From an uncultured Armatimonadota bacterium (GTDB lineage: Bacteria; Armatimonadota; Fimbriimonadia; Fimbriimonadales; Fimbriimonadaceae), in the NCBI GenBank assembly GCA_946478935.1, contig CAMLEL010000006.1, positions 1 through 18,369 on the forward strand: 18,369 nt of DNA. Reading direction: 5' to 3'. Below the pieces are notes generated by a model. That model saw only the letters and a list, made by a program, of their open reading frames with translations, was not told where the DNA came from and did no database searches. Position 1 is the stretch's first letter. Each line of letters starts with the position of its first letter. Shown here piece by piece: positions 6,290-13,466 of this stretch. A program made the position numbers and the translations under genes.

Positions 6290-7290
6290 GTGATTTTCGT
6301 CCCTAACCACGTGGAACACGGGGTTAGGGAGTCAATCGAGGCCAATGAGGCGGTTTGGCTTTCCCCTTTTGCGAAACGTGCGGTTGATTCAAAAGGGCGC
6401 AAGCGTCACGAACCGCTAGACGCGGTGAGGACCTGCTTCCAACGGGATCGGGACCGGATTCTGCACTCAAAAGCTTTTCGCCGCCTCAAGCACAAAACCC
6501 AGGTGTTTATTGCTCCGACTGGGGACCACTTCCGGACGCGGTTGACTCACACGCTGGAGGTAAGCCAGATCGCGAGGACCGTTAGCCGGGCATTGCACCT
6601 GAACGAAGACTTGACGGAGGCAATTGCCTTGGGCCATGACGTGGGACACCCGCCGTTTGGGCACACGGGTGAACAAGCCCTCGATGAGTGTTTGCAGGAG
6701 ATCGGCGAAGGGCAGTTCAGGCATTACGATCAATCACTTCGGGTACTCGATGTGCTGGAAGATTTGAATCTGACTTATGAGGTCCTCGATGGAATCGCGG
6801 GTCACAGCAAGGGTCGGAGCGATCTCTCCTCGCGTGATGGGGATCCAGTCACAACTTTGGAAGCCGCGTCCGTACGCATCAGCGACCGAATCGCCTACCT
6901 CAGTCATGACGTGGACGATGCAATCCGGGCCGGTGTCATTCAAGGACTGCCGGAAAGGCTTGGCTCGGACCGACACAATCCCAACGCATTAAGACGATGG
7001 TTTATGACGTGGTCGAGAACAGTCTCGACCAACCAGCGATTCGGCTCTCCGACCGCCTCATGTCCGCAATGAATGACTTAAAGGAGTGGATGTTCGACAA
7101 GGTCTATCTTGAGCCGGAGCGGGTTCGAACCGAGTCGGACCAAGCCCGCCGGATCGTCAAGCGGCTGTTCGATTACTACCAAACCCCTGGCAACCTACCC
7201 GCAGGATTCGAAGGTGTGCAGGGTGCTGTCGACTATATTGCCGGGATGACGGACCGATTCGCCATCAGTGCTGCTGAAGCCATTCCCTAG
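6290..7290 (+). pseudogene. dgt: dGTPase-like HD-domain dNTP triphosphohydrolase, frameshifted
   Basis: The family hydrolyses dNTPs to nucleoside plus triphosphate. The first part (6290 to about 6982) carries all the HD motifs: His87 in RLTHTLEV, His116-Asp117 in [13 protein letters not shown], and Asp207 in YLSHDVDD, plus the family block [24 protein letters not shown] (within residues 50-73). The second part continues one frame back: [13 protein letters not shown] through DYIAGMTDRFA to TAG 7290. The two halves join perfectly if one C is restored to the CCC at 6980-6982, giving H-N-P-Q-R-I-K-T. This is therefore a one-base deletion or a sequencing error; I see no classic slippery heptamer. 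The start is uncertain: GTG 6290 is the longest, but GTG 6311 gives the more typical N-terminus, with no Shine-Dalgarno sequence at either. Confidence 0.85.
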
Positions 7291-7299
7291 CTCGGGAAC

Positions 7300-7407
7300 T
7301 CAAGAAACCCGGCCGTTATCCTGTGCAAAGATCTGCTCAATCAGCCGTCCACTCTGCCAATACAGAATCTTTCCAGCCTTGAACTGTCCTACGGGCGAAA
7401 TCCACAC
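7300..7407 (-). CDS. Possible 35-residue small protein after folB
   Basis: GTG 7407 begins one base after the folB stop codon. It has a strong Shine-Dalgarno sequence AGAGGGG (7420-7414) six bases upstream, located inside the end of folB. It encodes 35 residues with natural-looking composition (WISPVGQFKAGKILYWQSGR, then LIEQIFAQDNG) and stops at TGA 7302-7300, nine bases from the convergent dGTPase end. A GTG further upstream would give 46 residues. No family is recognised. The case rests on the RBS, the tight spacing and the absence of other content in the gap; it could be a chance frame. Confidence 0.4.
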   Translation of the reverse strand: MWISPVGQFKAGKILYWQSGRLIEQIFAQDNGRVS

Positions 7408-7408
7408 G

Positions 7409-7771
7409 TCATGCCCCTCTGGCAATTTCGAGTTCCACACCCGCTTCTTCGGCCATGATAGGCGCTGGCGGAAGCGGTTTCGCGACCGAAATCCAGATGG
7501 ATGCCACCGTGGGGAACTCGTCAAGTACCCGTTCCGCCATCGCCCGTGCGAGGCGCTCCACGGTGTGCGCTTTCTCGTCCGATCCGATTCTCGTAATGAG
7601 TCGGCTAACTGAACTATAGTCCACTGTATCGCTGATGTGGTCGGTTTCATCGGCTGCGCCATCAACTCGCAGTTCTAAGTCGACTCGGTAGCGATGGCCG
7701 ATGTGACGCTCCTCGGCTGGAACTCCGTGATAGCCGTAGAAGTCGATTCCGCGCACGAATACGGTGTACAT
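7409..7771 (-). CDS. folB: Dihydroneopterin aldolase
   Basis: Cleaves 7,8-dihydroneopterin to 6-hydroxymethyl-dihydropterin and glycolaldehyde in folate biosynthesis. The 120-residue length is exactly that of the family. Catalytic and pterin-binding residues fall in place relative to E. coli FolB: Glu21 after YHGVPAEE, Tyr52 in VDYSSV, Glu72 in HTVERLA, and Lys98 in ISVAKP. The enzyme is a cytoplasmic octamer. ATG 7771 follows the GNAT stop after ten bases, so the acetyltransferase gene and folB form an operon. No other folate gene is adjacent in this window; the YgfZ-like protein about 3 kb away binds folate but is not a pathway enzyme. Confidence 0.93.
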   Translation of the reverse strand: MYTVFVRGIDFYGYHGVPAEERHIGHRYRVDLELRVDGAADETDHISDTVDYSSVSRLITRIGSDEKAHTVERLARAMAERVLDEFPTVASIWISVAKPLPPAPIMAEEAGVELEIARGA

Positions 7772-7781
7772 GACGCCTAGC

Positions 7782-8267
7782 TTACATCAGCTTTTTGGAC
7801 ATATAAACGACTTCGGGAAGCGGGTTGTCGTAGTAAGGTGGTCGCTCGACGAATCCAAGCTTGCGATAAAGCTTGATGGCGGACTGCATGGTGTTGAGGC
7901 TGTCCAGCGCCATCTCCTGGTATCCAACGGCAGTCGCCCGCCGAATGAGTTCTCTTACGAGTAATTCGCCGATCTTCTGACCACGGGCAGCAGGGTCCAC
8001 ATATAAGCGTTTCAGTTCGCAAACTCCTTCACTTAGAGGTCGGAAGGCGGCACAGGCTACGGCAACTCCTGCCCCGTCCCTGGCAAGGAGCAAATCTCCT
8101 CCCGGTGGGGCATAACGCCCCGGCAGTGTCGCGACTTCCTCTTCGAAGCCCTGAAAGCAGAGGTCCAAGCCCGAGTTTTCTTCGTAAGCGCGAAACAGCG
8201 TCGCAAGTTCTGCGAGCTCCAGCGGACACTCTGGTCGAGATAGAGTAACGGGTCGATTGGCCATCAC
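7782..8267 (-). CDS. GNAT-family N-acetyltransferase
   Basis: A 161-residue single GNAT domain. Motif A, ELKRLYVDPAARGQKIG, is at about 84-100, and its pyrophosphate loop R-G-Q-K-I-G (95-100) is a variant of the usual Q/R-x-x-G-x-G/A. The C-terminal SAIKLYRKLGFVERPPYYDNP is motif B. The P-x-Y-Y-x-N-P-x-x-x-x-x-M ending is common in uncharacterised GNATs that may acetylate amino acids or small amines; the substrate is unknown. Two adjacent starts exist, GTG 8267 and ATG 8264. GGAG at 8276-8273 is eight bases before the ATG and five before the GTG, so ATG 8264 is preferred. It is the first gene of an operon with folB and is divergent from nusA. Confidence 0.88.
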   Translation of the reverse strand: MMANRPVTLSRPECPLELAELATLFRAYEENSGLDLCFQGFEEEVATLPGRYAPPGGDLLLARDGAGVAVACAAFRPLSEGVCELKRLYVDPAARGQKIGELLVRELIRRATAVGYQEMALDSLNTMQSAIKLYRKLGFVERPPYYDNPLPEVVYMSKKLM

Positions 8268-8285
8268 GAGGTCTCCAGATATGCT
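8257..8285 (+). promoter_or_regulatory. Predicted nusA promoter
   Basis: A -35 TTGGCC (8257-8262), a 17-bp spacer and a -10 TATGCT (8280-8285) each match four of six consensus positions. Transcription would begin near 8292, about 17 bases before the terminator hairpin in the leader. The -35 box lies within the start of the divergent acetyltransferase gene. Confidence 0.4.
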
Positions 8286-8308
8286 ACACTTAACCCAAAC
8301 AAGGCGCC

Positions 8309-8336
8309 AAAAGGTGGCTTAGAGCCGCCTTTTTTT
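8309..8336 (+). terminator. Intrinsic terminator in the nusA leader
   Basis: AAAAGGTGGCT (8309-8319) pairs with AGCCGCCTTTT (8323-8333) around a TAG loop, with one G-U pair, and runs into seven T (8330-8336). No plus-strand gene ends nearby: the genes upstream are on the minus strand, and the closest plus-strand stop is at 7290. Its target is therefore the nusA transcript itself or readthrough antisense to the acetyltransferase gene. AAGGCG at 8301-8306 could pair with CGCCTT at 8326-8331 and so form an alternative, anti-terminating fold. Confidence 0.8.
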
Positions 8337-8360
8337 GTACCGCCATAAGGAGAAGACGCG

Positions 8361-9410
8361 ATGGATATCATGCAACAGCTGCAACAAATCGCCCAAGAAA
8401 GGGACATCGCCGTCGAGGAATTGGTTCAGCAGATCGAGACCGCGCTCGCTGCCGCGTACAAGAACTTTATCAACGTTCCCCACGACGTAAAGGTGGACGT
8501 CCACGTCAAGCTGGATCCCGTCAAAGGCTGGTCGGCCACGGTCGGAAAGGAGGTCGTGGCGTTCGTTTCGGAACCGGCGTACCAAATCAGCGTCGCCGAT
8601 GCCAGAAAGAAGCGACCGGAAGTGGAGATTGGCGACTCTTTCGACATGGATGTCGATCCCAATCGCTTCGGGCGGATTGCTGCCACTGTTTTCAAACAGG
8701 TATTGAGCCAGAAGCTTCGCGAGGCGGAGACCAAGCAGATTCACGACGTCTTTAACGAGAAGATGGGCGATGTGGTACCGGGCACCGTCACCCGTCGTGA
8801 AGGGTCGAGCATCTACGTTCAAGTCAACAAGATTGAGTGCGAGTTGCCGAAGCGCGAGCAGGTTCCCACGGAGCCCTATCGTCAGAACGATCGCATGCGT
8901 GTTTACGTGTTGCGCGTCGACGACAGCACGAAACGACTTCGGGTCATTATCAGCCGAACTCATCCGAACTTGCTTCGGAAGCTGTTCGAGCTCGAAGTTC
9001 CCGAGATCGGACAAGGCATCGTCTTGATCAAGAGCGTTGCTCGAGAACCGGGCCAAAGGAGCAAAGTTGCGGTGGAAAGCACTGACGAACGCGTGGACGC
9101 CGTAGGAAGCTGTGTCGGACCCCGCGGATCGCGCGTGCAGGCAATCGTTGACGAGTTGTATGACGAGAAGATCGACATTGTCCCCTTCAGCGAGGATCCC
9201 TACGCGTACATCACCAATGCCCTGAGCCCGGCGAAGGTGAACTCAATCAAGCTCAACGAAGAGGAAAAGAGCGCCTACGTGGTCGTGCCCGACACTCAAT
9301 TGTCATTGGCAATTGGCAAGGGTGGACAAAACGTGCGTCTCGCCGCTCGACTGACCGATTGGAAGATCGATATTCGAAGCGAGAGTCAAGCAGCAGGAGA
9401 GGGTAAGTAG
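8361..9410 (+). CDS. nusA: Transcription termination/antitermination factor NusA
   Basis: NusA binds RNA polymerase and controls pausing, termination and antitermination. At 349 residues it is the short form without C-terminal acidic repeats, as in Firmicutes-type proteins. Domains: RNAP-binding N-terminal domain about 1-130; S1 domain about 135-200 (VVPGTVTRREGSSIYVQV, then RLRVIISRTHP); KH1 with GPRG at 253-256 in the conserved VGPRGSRVQAIVDEL; KH2 with GKGG at 319-322 in AIGKGGQNVRLAARLT. ATG 8361 has an excellent Shine-Dalgarno sequence AAGGAGA seven bases upstream. It heads the nusA-rnpM-infB cluster; rimP, which usually precedes it, is absent. An intrinsic terminator in its leader suggests attenuation. 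Confidence 0.97.
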   Translation: MDIMQQLQQIAQERDIAVEELVQQIETALAAAYKNFINVPHDVKVDVHVKLDPVKGWSATVGKEVVAFVSEPAYQISVADARKKRPEVEIGDSFDMDVDPNRFGRIAATVFKQVLSQKLREAETKQIHDVFNEKMGDVVPGTVTRREGSSIYVQVNKIECELPKREQVPTEPYRQNDRMRVYVLRVDDSTKRLRVIISRTHPNLLRKLFELEVPEIGQGIVLIKSVAREPGQRSKVAVESTDERVDAVGSCVGPRGSRVQAIVDELYDEKIDIVPFSEDPYAYITNALSPAKVNSIKLNEEEKSAYVVVPDTQLSLAIGKGGQNVRLAARLTDWKIDIRSESQAAGEGK

Positions 9411-9411
9411 G

Positions 9412-9546
9412 ATGGTCCGCAACCCCTTGCATCGGCCGAAATGGCTGGCCAAGGCATGGGACAGCGGGCAAGAGGCAAATCAAGACAATGCAGAGCGAAC
9501 CAGGGCTATGCAAGTCGCATCGACAACGAACATGTATCGGATGTAG
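9412..9546 (+). CDS. Possible 44-codon ORF at the nusA-rnpM junction
   Basis: ATG 9412 lies one base after the nusA stop and eight bases after GAGGG (9399-9403), a better start signal than that of rnpM. The frame gives a basic 44-residue peptide (MVRNPLHRPKWLAKAWDSGQ at its start) and stops at 9546, overlapping the first 59 bases of rnpM in another frame. It may be a coupling peptide for rnpM, or the original N-terminus of RnpM separated by a frameshift, or chance. No family is recognised. Confidence 0.25.
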   Translation: MVRNPLHRPKWLAKAWDSGQEANQDNAERTRAMQVASTTNMYRM

Positions 9547-9772
9547 ACGCAAGGGCGACCAAGACTCGTTTCTGCGCGTTTCCCGGGCATCAGGGGGACG
9601 CGTTGTTTTTTGTGAAAAGGGCGGAAGCGGGCGGAGCGCCTACTTCTGCCGAAGCGCCGACTGTATTGAAGCAGGATTGGTCAAAGAAAAGCTGGCACGG
9701 ACCCTGAAGACCCGTGTGGACGAAAGCTGCAAGGCAGAATTGAAAAACGATTTAGTATGCAAACTGAGGTAA
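9488..9772 (+). CDS. rnpM: RNase P modulator RnpM (YlxR)
   Basis: A 94-residue YlxR-family protein (DUF448). The signature RTCIGCRRK is at residues 14-22, and GSGRSAYFC (47-55) corresponds to the family's G-R-G-A-Y-x-C strand, followed by a late cysteine and a basic C-terminal helix. YlxR was described as a nucleoid-associated or RNA-binding protein and, in B. subtilis, as a modulator of RNase P. Its position between nusA and infB is the classical one. ATG 9488 has only a distant GAGG (12 bases) upstream, so the start is uncertain. The L7Ae-like ylxQ gene often found next is absent. The end overlaps infB if infB starts at 9757. Confidence 0.9.
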   Translation: MQSEPGLCKSHRQRTCIGCRRKGDQDSFLRVSRASGGRVVFCEKGGSGRSAYFCRSADCIEAGLVKEKLARTLKTRVDESCKAELKNDLVCKLR

Positions 9773-11697
9773 AGAAGAAAAACATGAGCGTTGCCATCGC
9801 CGATATAGCAAAAGAGTTCGAGGTCGTTCCCGGCGTCGTATATGGCGTTTTGAATGAACTGGGACTTGAGCACGATGGCACGAGCTTCGAAGCTGACGAT
9901 GAAACGGTCGACCTGATCAAAGAATCGCTTCTGGAGCAAGTGGGTTCGAAAGAAATCACTCTTGCGCCGGGTCGAACACCCCGCGACATCGCAACGGCAC
10001 TAGGAGTTGCCCAGCCGGATATCCAGAAGGCTTTGATGCTGAAGCTGAAGGTAATGGCGACTCTTACGACGTCCCTCAAAGATGACGTGGCGGAGAAACT
10101 TGCCGAGAGCTACGGATATACGATCAAGTGGGCGGATGCGCCCAAACCCAGAGCCGTAACCAAGGGCCCGGCCAGCAAGAAAGGTGGGGCTCAAAAGCGA
10201 CCGCCAGTGGTTACCATCATGGGTCACGTCGACCACGGGAAAACGTCCTTGCTGGACTACATCCGAAAGGCTAATGTTGCGTCCCGAGAACACGGCGGCA
10301 TCACCCAGCATATCGGCGCGTACCAAGTCGAGTTGCCCGAGGGCACGATTTCGTTCTTGGACACTCCCGGCCACGCAGCATTTACTGCGATGCGAGCCCG
10401 TGGCGCCCAGGTCACAGATATTGCAATCCTCGTCGTCGCCGCGGACGATGGCATCATGCCCCAGACTAAAGAGGCGATTCAGCACATCAAGAACGCCGAT
10501 GTCCCCATGATTGTAGCGATCAACAAGATCGACCGGCCGGAGGCAAACGCCGAACGCGTCATGCAACAACTGACCGAGTTCGAAGTGATCCCCGAAGCGT
10601 ACGGCGGCCAAGTCATGACGGTGCCAGTTTCAGCACACACCGGCGAAGGCGTTCCGTCTTTGTTGGAAGGGATCCTTCTGCAAGCAGAGGTGATGGAACT
10701 GAAGGCCGATCCCAAGGGCGAGCTTCAGGGCTCGGTCGTCGAGGCCAAGCTCGAAAAAGGTCGGGGCCCGGTCGCGACGATTTTGGTCCAGGAAGGAACC
10801 CTGAAAGTGGGCGACTCAGTGATCGTCGGTCACACCTACGGAAAGATCAAGGCGATGACGGATTATCGCGGTGATAAGATGGCCGAGGCTGGTCCGAGCG
10901 CTCCCGTCGAAATCCTTGGTCTGAGCGACGTCCCGCAAGCGGGTGACAAAGTCGAGTTTGCGGAAGACGAAAGGAGCGCTCGTGAAGTGGCTACCAGCCG
11001 AGTTCAGGACGATCGGGCCAAGAATCTGGTAGTCAAGAGTCGTGGCATGACACTGAGTGAGCTTCGTAAGAAGCTGGACGAGGAAGAGCTTAAAGAACTT
11101 AACCTGGTCATCAAAGCGGACGTGCAAGGTTCCGTTGAAGCTGTTCGGGGCATGCTGGAGAAAGTGAAGAATGATGAGGTCGAGACGAAGATCATTCTAA
11201 GTGGCGTGGGTTCGATTACCGAATCGGACATCCTCCTCGCCAATGCGGCAAACGCGATCGTCGTCGGCTTCAATGTGAAGCCCGAGGGTAAAGCAAAGCA
11301 AGAAGCTGAACGCCGAAAGGTCGAGATCCGAACGTACACCATCATTTACGAACTGATCGAAGACATTGAGGCGGCCGTCAAGGGAATGCTTGAGCCCAAG
11401 TTCGAGGAGCAGGAACTTGGCGAAGTCGAGATCCGGTTGAAACTCGTTTTCGGCAAGAAGGGAACCATCGCCGGAAGCTACGTGACTCAAGGCAAGATCA
11501 CAAGGAACGCCTTGGTTCGCATTCGCCGCGCTGGCGAACTGGTCTACGAAGGAAAGGTCGCAACCCTCAAGCACCTCAAGGACGATGTGAGAGAAGTCAC
11601 GCTTGGAATGGAGTGCGGCATCACATTTGAGAACTGGGAAGCCTTCCAGGAAGGCGATCGTATCGAAGCATACGAGATGGTCCAGATAAACGCTTAA
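9757..11697 (+). CDS. infB: Translation initiation factor IF-2
   Basis: A GTPase that brings fMet-tRNA to the 30S subunit and promotes subunit joining. Two IF2-N-type segments occupy about residues 10-60 and 66-126, followed by a linker of only about 25 residues, then the G domain: G1 GHVDHGKT (156-163), G3 DTPGH (202-206), G4 NKID (256-259) and G5 SAHTGEG (292-298). Domains II, III ([22 protein letters not shown]) and the tRNA-binding C-domain follow, ending at 646. The protein is compact, without the long disordered N-terminal linker of many homologues. ATG 9757 overlaps rnpM by 16 bases and lacks a Shine-Dalgarno sequence. ATG 9784, 11 bases after the rnpM stop, gives the more typical N-terminus [12 protein letters not shown] and may be the real start. 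Confidence 0.96.
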   Translation: MQTEVKKKNMSVAIADIAKEFEVVPGVVYGVLNELGLEHDGTSFEADDETVDLIKESLLEQVGSKEITLAPGRTPRDIATALGVAQPDIQKALMLKLKVMATLTTSLKDDVAEKLAESYGYTIKWADAPKPRAVTKGPASKKGGAQKRPPVVTIMGHVDHGKTSLLDYIRKANVASREHGGITQHIGAYQVELPEGTISFLDTPGHAAFTAMRARGAQVTDIAILVVAADDGIMPQTKEAIQHIKNADVPMIVAINKIDRPEANAERVMQQLTEFEVIPEAYGGQVMTVPVSAHTGEGVPSLLEGILLQAEVMELKADPKGELQGSVVEAKLEKGRGPVATILVQEGTLKVGDSVIVGHTYGKIKAMTDYRGDKMAEAGPSAPVEILGLSDVPQAGDKVEFAEDERSAREVATSRVQDDRAKNLVVKSRGMTLSELRKKLDEEELKELNLVIKADVQGSVEAVRGMLEKVKNDEVETKIILSGVGSITESDILLANAANAIVVGFNVKPEGKAKQEAERRKVEIRTYTIIYELIEDIEAAVKGMLEPKFEEQELGEVEIRLKLVFGKKGTIAGSYVTQGKITRNALVRIRRAGELVYEGKVATLKHLKDDVREVTLGMECGITFENWEAFQEGDRIEAYEMVQINA

Positions 11698-11715
11698 CCG
11701 CGATCGGTGCGGTTA
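11695..11715. terminator. Bidirectional hairpin across two convergent stop codons
   Basis: TAACCGC and GCGGTTA form a perfect 7-bp inverted repeat with a 7-base loop. The left arm begins with the infB TAA, and the right arm is the TAA of the convergent DUF6508-like gene. There is no T-tract on either side, so it is at best a weak or factor-assisted shared terminator, or an RNA 3'-end stabiliser. Confidence 0.4.
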
Positions 11716-12153
11716 TGCCTGGTTTGCTTCCGGCGTCAACTCGACAAGCCGCCGGAGTGCAGCCAATACGACGCCATTACGAAATCCCGTATCGATGGTG
11801 CCGTCACCAAACCTCTCGCGCCGCGATAAGAGCATCAGGTATCGGCGGATGTCACCGACCGACGCATCTGCAAAGGACGAAGGGTCGATGCAATGCCTGA
11901 CCCAAAACTGCTCCCAAGGTTCTCCGACATAAGGATCGATACCGTTTCCCTCATGCCAAGCTAGACGCAAAAACTCATAAACTCTGGGATCGTATTCCGG
12001 ATAACCCAAGCTGTGAATCATCTTTCCGTCTTTCTCTACTGGCTCGGGCAGAATCCACTGGCACGCCTTGAACTCTGGATCCTCAAAAATATCCAAGTAT
12101 CGTATCGCGGCAAGACGGTCGCCCAGATTCCACGACTGATAGATTGGTTCCAT
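11713..12153 (-). CDS. DUF6508-like protein of unknown function
   Basis: A 146-residue soluble protein when started at ATG 12153. The C-terminal half (VYEFLRLAWHEGNGIDPYVG, then RRYLMLLSRRERFGDGTIDT and GFRNGVVLAALRRLVEL) resembles DUF6508 proteins, whose ends carry an R-x-x-R-F-x-x-G block followed by a G-x-x-x-x-x-L-x-R-L helix. This is remembered similarity, not a search. No function is known for that family. ATG 12153 was chosen because a good promoter (-35 12190-12185, -10 TACAAT 12167-12162) lies just upstream, its -10 box eight bases from the codon, so translation would be leaderless. Longer frames reach to 12267 but would run through this promoter and overlap the divergent methyltransferase start. 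Confidence 0.65.
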   Translation of the reverse strand: MEPIYQSWNLGDRLAAIRYLDIFEDPEFKACQWILPEPVEKDGKMIHSLGYPEYDPRVYEFLRLAWHEGNGIDPYVGEPWEQFWVRHCIDPSSFADASVGDIRRYLMLLSRRERFGDGTIDTGFRNGVVLAALRRLVELTPEANQA

Positions 12154-12161
12154 TAACTCCA

Positions 12162-12190
12162 ATTGTATTTCACTTGGAACGGAGCGCCAA
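12162..12190 (-). promoter_or_regulatory. Predicted promoter of the DUF6508-like gene
   Basis: On the minus strand there is a -35 TTGGCG (12190-12185), an exact 17-bp spacer and a -10 TACAAT (12167-12162, five of six consensus positions). The ATG at 12153 is only eight bases beyond the -10 box, so the transcript should begin at or within a base or two of the start codon. Confidence 0.55.
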
Positions 12191-12221
12191 CGCATCACAG
12201 TCCGATAGGTACCCTCCAACC

Positions 12222-12980
12222 ATGCGGACAACAGATTGGGATGCAAAGCTCTATGACTCGGCGGCAAACTTCGTCACGAACTACGGGTCTGCCTTGGTTG
12301 ATCTGCTGAATGTCCAACCCGGCGAGAGGATACTGGACGTGGGTTGTGGGACCGGACATTTAACTCACGAGATCCGATTGCGCGGTGCAAAAGTAGTTGG
12401 GATCGATTCGAGCCCGAATATGATCCAGGAGGCACGACGATCCTATCCAGACTTGGAATTTGTTCAAGCCGATGCAAGCTCGTTCACCTTCAAGGAGCCG
12501 TTTGATGCCGTCTTTTCAAATGCTGCCCTACACTGGGTAACTGATGCGGAAAACGCGATCTCATGCATGAGTCAGGCACTGCGTCCTGGCGGACGGTTTG
12601 TAATTGAAATGGGCGGAAAAGGAAACATCAAGCGATTAATTGACGCTCTATTCAAAGCTTTGGAGAGATTCGATTGCTACGACGCGTCGCACCGATGGTT
12701 TTTCCCATCCATTGGTGAATACACCTCAATGCTTGAGCGTCATCGACTGGAGCCAACCGGTGCTTGGTTGTTTGATCGACCCACAAAGCTGGAAGGAAAC
12801 AACGCCATCGTGGACTGGTTTACGATCTTCGGCGAGGCGATCCAAGCAAAAGTAGACGAGTCCTGCTTTGAGGAAGCTGTTCAAATGGCGCAAGACGCGC
12901 TTGAATCTGAATTGAAGCAAGACGGCGTTTGGTATGCGGACTATCGACGGTTGCGGGTTATGGCAATTCGGCTAAAGTGA
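12222..12980 (+). CDS. Class I SAM-dependent methyltransferase
   Basis: A 252-residue Rossmann-fold methyltransferase of the ubiE/Tam type. Motif I is LDVGCGTGHL (38-47), the acidic residue that contacts the ribose is Asp62 in VVGIDSSPNM, then VQADA (81-85) and the family's FDAVFSNAALHWV (94-106), followed by LRPGGRFVIEMGG. The SNAALHW segment and length are close to trans-aconitate 2-methyltransferases, but substrate cannot be assigned. ATG 12222 gives MRTTDWDAKLYD, the usual beginning; a longer frame back to 12144 adds an unlikely leader and crosses the neighbour's promoter. No clear Shine-Dalgarno sequence is present. It is divergent from the DUF6508-like gene and is followed by dps after four bases. 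Confidence 0.9.
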   Translation: MRTTDWDAKLYDSAANFVTNYGSALVDLLNVQPGERILDVGCGTGHLTHEIRLRGAKVVGIDSSPNMIQEARRSYPDLEFVQADASSFTFKEPFDAVFSNAALHWVTDAENAISCMSQALRPGGRFVIEMGGKGNIKRLIDALFKALERFDCYDASHRWFFPSIGEYTSMLERHRLEPTGAWLFDRPTKLEGNNAIVDWFTIFGEAIQAKVDESCFEEAVQMAQDALESELKQDGVWYADYRRLRVMAIRLK

Positions 12981-12984
12981 AGAT

Positions 12985-13461
12985 ATGAAGACCTTGAGGC
13001 GCACGGAAATAATGGACGAGAAGCAGACTGCCAAGCTCATCGATCAGCTTCAGCCGACGCTGACGGACTTAACGGCGTTGGGCATGATCATAAAGCAGGC
13101 GCACTGGAACGTGACCGGCCCGAACTTTCGGCCAATTCACCTTCATCTGGATGAAATCTATGCGATGGTCGCGGAAGACGTCGACATCATAGCGGAACGA
13201 ATCGCAACTCTTGGCGTCGCGCCTTCGGGGCAGCCTGGCGATGTCGTAAATGGCATGTCAATTTCAGAGATCCATCCTGGATTCCTGAAAGATGTCGAAG
13301 TTGTCGATTTGATTACCGATCGACTTGGACACGCTTGCCGCTTGATCCGTGAACGAATGGGCAAAATCGAGGACGTCGACACGGTAACCGCCGATATGCT
13401 GCACCAAGTCTTGGACGGCTTGGAGAAGCAACACTGGATGTTACGCTCACAGGCCCAATAG
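12985..13461 (+). CDS. dps: Dps-family DNA-binding ferritin-like protein
   Basis: Dodecameric mini-ferritin that oxidises and stores iron and protects DNA in stress. All ferroxidase ligands are present with E. coli spacing: His40 (in KQAHWNVTG), His52, Asp56, Asp67 and Glu71 (in DVDIIAERIATLG). At 158 residues it has normal length. Starts at 12985 or 13012 are possible. A TAAAGT box (12973-12978) sits six bases before ATG 12985, fitting a leaderless start, while ATG 13012 would remove nine residues of the basic N-terminal tail (KTLRRTEI) that may bind DNA. The four-base gap after the methyltransferase means the box lies inside that gene's end, so dps may be both co-transcribed and separately started. 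The stop is five bases from the convergent murQ stop. Confidence 0.93.
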   Translation: MKTLRRTEIMDEKQTAKLIDQLQPTLTDLTALGMIIKQAHWNVTGPNFRPIHLHLDEIYAMVAEDVDIIAERIATLGVAPSGQPGDVVNGMSISEIHPGFLKDVEVVDLITDRLGHACRLIRERMGKIEDVDTVTADMLHQVLDGLEKQHWMLRSQAQ

Positions 13462-13466
13462 GAACG

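Noticed and set aside
6976..6990. Programmed -1 frameshifting in the dGTPase gene
   Set aside because: The junction TCCCAAC does not fit an X-XXY-YYZ slippery heptamer and the family is normally decoded in one frame, so a deletion or sequencing error is simpler.
8319..9056. A 245-codon minus-strand frame opposite nusA
   Set aside because: The plus strand encodes unmistakable NusA S1 and KH motifs over the same bases; the antisense product has no motif and its end runs into the nusA leader terminator.
10000..10611. A 203-codon minus-strand frame opposite the IF-2 G domain
   Set aside because: It covers the GTPase motifs of infB in reverse and is explained by codon bias of that strongly conserved gene.
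12144..12221. Longer methyltransferase frame starting at 12144
   Set aside because: The extra 26 residues precede the usual methyltransferase N-terminus and overlap the promoter and start of the divergent gene.
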